A stretch of DNA of 8,317 bases, taken from positions 1 to 8,317 of the forward strand of contig JBBSCO010000087.1 of assembly GCA_038250235.1 (NCBI GenBank), written 5' to 3'. Below, piece by piece: positions 5,745 through 8,317 of the stretch (positions within the stretch are counted from its first letter, which is position 1; the number at the start of each line of letters is the position of its first letter). Under the pieces are notes generated by a model, which did no database searches, was not told the origin of the DNA, and worked only from the letters and a program-made list of their open reading frames with translations. Position numbers and translations under genes: made by a program. The stretch is from JAAUTS01 sp038250235. GTDB lineage: Bacteria; Verrucomicrobiota; Verrucomicrobiia; Methylacidiphilales; JAAUTS01.

Positions 5745-7793
5745 CTACAACGTGTTGCTTTCCTTGGATTTTATCAAGGGTAAATGCAGGGTGAAGCGCG
5801 TCCCGCCCTCTCTCCTGGCTTCGCAGGTGATATTTCCCCCGTGATCCATGGCGATCTTCCGGGCCAGGGTCAGACCCAGGCCGGAGCCCTGAATGCCGCT
5901 GGAAAGTGAGTCATGGGCCCGGTAAAAATGCTCGAATATTTTTTTCTCTTCCCCGGCAGGTACACCCACCCCGCGATCCAGCACCGCGACCCGGACCTGT
6001 CCGTCGATTTTGTAACTGTGCAGCTCGACTTCTTTAGCTTCGCCGGAATATTTTTCCGCATTGGAAAGGAGATTGACGAGGATCTGGGCCAGGGCGTCCG
6101 CATCCGCATGGACGGGATAGGGTGCTTCCTCGGCCTTCCAGCATGTCTGAAATCCCAGCTGGTTCAGATGCAGTTCCTGGCTTTCCCAGACCCGGCGGAT
6201 CACTTCATGCAAGTCAATGTCCTCTTTCTCGTAGTTCTTCTGGTTGCGTTCCATACGTGCGAAATCCAGCACGTTGTTGATCAGACGTGTCAGGCGCTCC
6301 GCTTCCAACGTGATGATGCGCAGATAATGCGAACGCTTTTCCGGATCGGAAACGGATTCCTGCTGCAGGAGTTCGGCGAACATCCGGATCGAGGTGAGAG
6401 GCGTCTTGAGTTCGTGGGAAACATTGGAAACAAAGTCGGTTTTCTTTTTCACCAGAACCAGCTGCCGCCGCATGTCCATGACGATCAACCCGCCACCCAC
6501 GGCTATGGCACCGAGGGCGAGGGCGATCAGCCCCATGATGGTGTAGCTTGTCAGGGTCGCCGTCCGGGAAAGGCGCCCGGTATCGCGCAGATACAGCCCC
6601 ACCTCCCAATGGGGCAACACTTCGCCCACCTCCGCCGCCACAAAAGGGTTTTCCCAGACACTGTTGAAACTTGCGTCCGATTTAATAAACGGTTTCGTCC
6701 GGTCGTCCAGAATAGCGGTCACCACCACACCTGGTTCAACGCCTTCGCCGCTCAGAACCTGGGCCACCACATCGCGGATATCTTCCGGGAGGATGCGGGC
6801 TCCGAAGACAAGATCCGGACGGTTGTCAGGACGGACCCAGAACAGAATTTCCAGCCGGTCATTAACGAAGCGGGAGAGGATGCCGCTTTTTTCTTTGGCC
6901 ACGAGTTCACTGAACCGGGAGGTGGCCACGTTCAGGTTTGAAGCCAGCTTGAGCATGTCGCCCTGTTTGTTCTGCACAATATTCTGAGGGGCAACATTCC
7001 GGTTGTAATCCGAGCGAGAATCCGCTTTTCGCCTGGCGGGTTCAGCTGAGGAAGCAATGTCTTTCAAGGTATTTTCTGCCGGCCCCGGGACTATCGAACC
7101 TTCAACTAAACTTTTTGCTTGTCCCTCCTTAACCGGAACGGCCTGCGCGGCTGGGGCGGCCGCCGCCTCGGGCTTCGGCGTCGATTTCTCATCGGTGTCG
7201 GTCGCTTTTTGCTGCTCTGGTCTTAGTTCATATTCGGAGGTACTTGTCGGCATTTCCTTTTGTTTGCGGAGACTTGAACCTGCCCAACTGTCCGCCTGGC
7301 TGAATAGCTTGGAACTGCGCGACTGTTGGAGAACTTCCTTCACTTCGGCCAAACTCTCGTTGGTCGTGGCATACACTTCCGCACTGACGCGGCCTTTCAG
7401 AAAGGCGGCATTGTCCTCGATAAACTCCAGGGAATCCCGGCGGGAGAGGTAATCATCCTCGACCGGGGACAGTATCCGGCCTTCGGTGCTGACACAGAAC
7501 CCAACGCTTTTTCGCTTCCATTTTTCCGCCAGCATCCGGTTAAAGTCCGTGGAAAGCGCTTCAGGGTCTGTCGTTAAAAGAAATCCTTCCACCACTTTGA
7601 CGAATGTTTCATGTTCGATGCGGAGGGAAAGGGCGACCTGGGCGGCAACGTTATCGGCTTCCTGTTGGCGCAGTTTGGCTTCCTGGTCGGCGATCAGCAC
7701 ACCCTGCTGGCGGGCGGACTGGAGAGCCAGCACGCCCAGAACCAGGGCCGGGATAAAAACCCCCAGCACAAACAGGATTGCGATTTTTTTCAT
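5745..7793 (-). CDS. Membrane sensor histidine kinase with long low-complexity insert
   Basis: This 682-residue inner-membrane protein has a first transmembrane segment at about 4-26, an extracytoplasmic region to about 414, and a second membrane segment at about 416-439. The kinase core follows. HisKA contains the phosphoacceptor H460 in FVSNVSHELKTPLTSIR. The ATPase domain has the N box (ILVNLLSNAEKYS, 571-583), the G1 box around D606 (DRGVGVP) and the G2 box GSGLGL (636-641). All catalytic motifs are intact. There is little room for a HAMP domain between the second membrane segment and HisKA. The extracytoplasmic part has two ordered-looking pieces (about 27-155 and 285-410) separated by about 130 residues rich in Ala, Pro, Glu, Lys, Ser and Gln that look disordered. 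The start at 7793 is supported by the MKK-plus-hydrophobic N-terminus; only AAGGG abuts it, too close for a good ribosome site. Its output is probably the regulator encoded two genes downstream. The ligand is unknown. Confidence 0.95.
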   Translation of the reverse strand: MKKIAILFVLGVFIPALVLGVLALQSARQQGVLIADQEAKLRQQEADNVAAQVALSLRIEHETFVKVVEGFLLTTDPEALSTDFNRMLAEKWKRKSVGFCVSTEGRILSPVEDDYLSRRDSLEFIEDNAAFLKGRVSAEVYATTNESLAEVKEVLQQSRSSKLFSQADSWAGSSLRKQKEMPTSTSEYELRPEQQKATDTDEKSTPKPEAAAAPAAQAVPVKEGQAKSLVEGSIVPGPAENTLKDIASSAEPARRKADSRSDYNRNVAPQNIVQNKQGDMLKLASNLNVATSRFSELVAKEKSGILSRFVNDRLEILFWVRPDNRPDLVFGARILPEDIRDVVAQVLSGEGVEPGVVVTAILDDRTKPFIKSDASFNSVWENPFVAAEVGEVLPHWEVGLYLRDTGRLSRTATLTSYTIMGLIALALGAIAVGGGLIVMDMRRQLVLVKKKTDFVSNVSHELKTPLTSIRMFAELLQQESVSDPEKRSHYLRIITLEAERLTRLINNVLDFARMERNQKNYEKEDIDLHEVIRRVWESQELHLNQLGFQTCWKAEEAPYPVHADADALAQILVNLLSNAEKYSGEAKEVELHSYKIDGQVRVAVLDRGVGVPAGEEKKIFEHFYRAHDSLSSGIQGSGLGLTLARKIAMDHGGNITCEARREGGTRFTLHLPLIKSKESNTL

Positions 7794-7818
7794 TCCCTTG
7801 GAAGCGTTGAAGACGGAA

Positions 7819-7846
7819 AAGAAGAGAGTTCAGGGCCTCTCTTCTT
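7819..7846 (-). terminator. Hairpin in the leader of the histidine kinase gene (terminator or attenuator)
   Basis: AAGAAGAGAG (7819-7828) and CTCTCTTCTT (7837-7846) form a perfect ten-base stem with an eight-base loop. Reading leftward, the 3' arm runs straight into TTCC, giving a CTTCTTTTCC tail, which is terminator-like though poor in G/C and with a short T-run. It lies between the upstream partial gene and the kinase start at 7793, about 25 bases before the ATG. It could end transcription of the upstream gene, attenuate kinase expression, or stabilise a processed message end. Confidence 0.45.
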
Positions 7847-7861
7847 CTTCTTCCCGCCATC

Positions 7862-7889
7862 ATTTTAACGTCTGGCTTCTGAATTCCAA
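7862..7889 (-). promoter_or_regulatory. Candidate sigma70-type promoter of the kinase operon
   Basis: On the minus strand TTGGAA (7889-7884) and TAAAAT (7867-7862) are separated by 16 bases. They match consensus at four and five of six positions. The site starts eight bases beyond the upstream stop codon. Transcription would begin near 7855, so the hairpin at 7819-7846 would fall inside the roughly 60-base untranslated leader of the kinase message. The call rests on consensus match by eye. Confidence 0.4.
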
Positions 7890-7896
7890 ACTCTTA

Positions 7897-8317
7897 TTAT
7901 TGCTTCTGGTTTTTCTGCCGGTAGTTCTCGTATTGAAAGGCCTTGCGGTTGGCCTTGTCGAGTTGCCCGTCTTTTTCAAGAACGTTTGCCGTTGAGGCCA
8001 GGGCAGCATTGTCGCTGTCCAATTTCTGCGACCGGACGGCACTGGGTAAGGCCAAATTCCAGGAAGCCTGATCTTTTAGAACTTTAGCAGCTTCTTTGGT
8101 TTTTCCCTGATCGGCCAGCGCAAGGGCCCGCTCACGGCTTGCCGCATTCCGGGCCAGTGCAGTCTGCCTGCCGACTTCCGCATTCAGACTGGCTTCGGAC
8201 ACTTTCCGGTCGTCCGTCAATTCGAGTGAGGCCTTCACCAGGTTTTCACGATCCATCCCGGCAACTTCATCGCGATACTGTGTGTTGACCCGGGCCAGCT
8301 CAATGGTTTTGCTTTTA
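7897..8317 (-). CDS. C-terminal part of a larger protein, possibly a VWA-domain protein (5' end cut by window edge)
   Basis: The frame is open from the right edge to a TAA at 7899-7897, giving 139 visible residues; no start is required inside the window, and an internal Met (codon at 8256) is probably not the true start. The first part (LARVNTQYRDEVAGMDRE, then a beta-like stretch KASLELTDDRKVSEASLN) leads into a charged helical tail with ALALADQGKTKEAAKVLKDQA, which looks like a single TPR-like hairpin. From memory this order resembles the end of bacterial von Willebrand factor A proteins of the YfbK type, where a beta-rich region follows the VWA domain and an alpha-helical tail closes the chain. 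The metal-binding VWA motif itself would lie outside the window, so the assignment is tentative. The protein ends in a basic, Gln/Asn-rich tail. It is codirectional with the kinase, 103 bases upstream, so it may share signalling or be a separate unit ended by the intervening hairpin. Confidence 0.6.
   Translation of the reverse strand, partial: KSKTIELARVNTQYRDEVAGMDRENLVKASLELTDDRKVSEASLNAEVGRQTALARNAASRERALALADQGKTKEAAKVLKDQASWNLALPSAVRSQKLDSDNAALASTANVLEKDGQLDKANRKAFQYENYRQKNQKQ

Noticed and set aside
5913..6941. Rightward open frame of 342 codons
   Set aside because: It lies entirely inside the histidine kinase on the opposite strand, whose H, N, G1 and G2 boxes are intact; the antisense translation has no recognisable family and skewed composition.
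7651..7863. Arg-rich 70-codon frame starting in the kinase leader, considered as a leader peptide
   Set aside because: It runs deep into the kinase gene in another frame and has no ribosome site; it starts almost at the candidate promoter, so it is most likely incidental.
1..8317. Defence system, mobile element or CRISPR array
   Set aside because: No nuclease, transposase, integrase, reverse transcriptase, toxin-antitoxin pair or spaced direct repeats were found; most genes are ordinary housekeeping and signalling.

Overview
The window is chromosomal-type bacterial DNA of moderate GC content, densely coding, with seven genes of which the two at the ends are cut by the window edges. No transposase, integrase, phage gene, tRNA, rRNA or CRISPR array was seen. 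The proteins are clearly bacterial (bacterial CysS, Kup, an OmpR-type regulator, HisI). The tandem GC-rich hairpins between genes, the frequent absence of Shine-Dalgarno sequences and the protein styles are compatible with the Verrucomicrobiota/PVC group, but nothing here proves the lineage.

Layout. At the left edge lies hisI (histidine biosynthesis), read leftward and missing only its end. Divergent from it, across a 151-base gap, is cysS (cysteinyl-tRNA synthetase). cysS converges on kup (potassium uptake), with two GC-rich hairpins between the stop codons. kup diverges from a small unrecognised gene of 131 codons, with an inverted repeat in the shared upstream region. That small gene converges on a leftward signalling operon that fills the right half.

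The signalling operon, in transcription order (right to left), is: the tail of a larger protein whose end resembles the C-terminal region of bacterial VWA-domain proteins; a promoter-like site and a strong hairpin; a 682-residue membrane histidine kinase with a long low-complexity insert in its extracytoplasmic part; a 187-residue class I methyltransferase resembling the PmtA phospholipid N-methyltransferase group; and an OmpR/PhoB-type response regulator. The kinase-methyltransferase gap is 12 bases, and the methyltransferase and regulator genes overlap by four bases (ATGA). The kinase and regulator are most likely cognate partners. A lipid-modifying enzyme between them suggests envelope sensing or envelope remodelling, but that is inference.

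Most of the window is ordinary housekeeping. The points worth a second look are the methyltransferase inside the two-component operon, the disordered insert in the sensor, the promoter-plus-hairpin leader before the kinase, the intergenic hairpin pair, a short heptad repeat, and the SD-less starts with a shared upstream motif.
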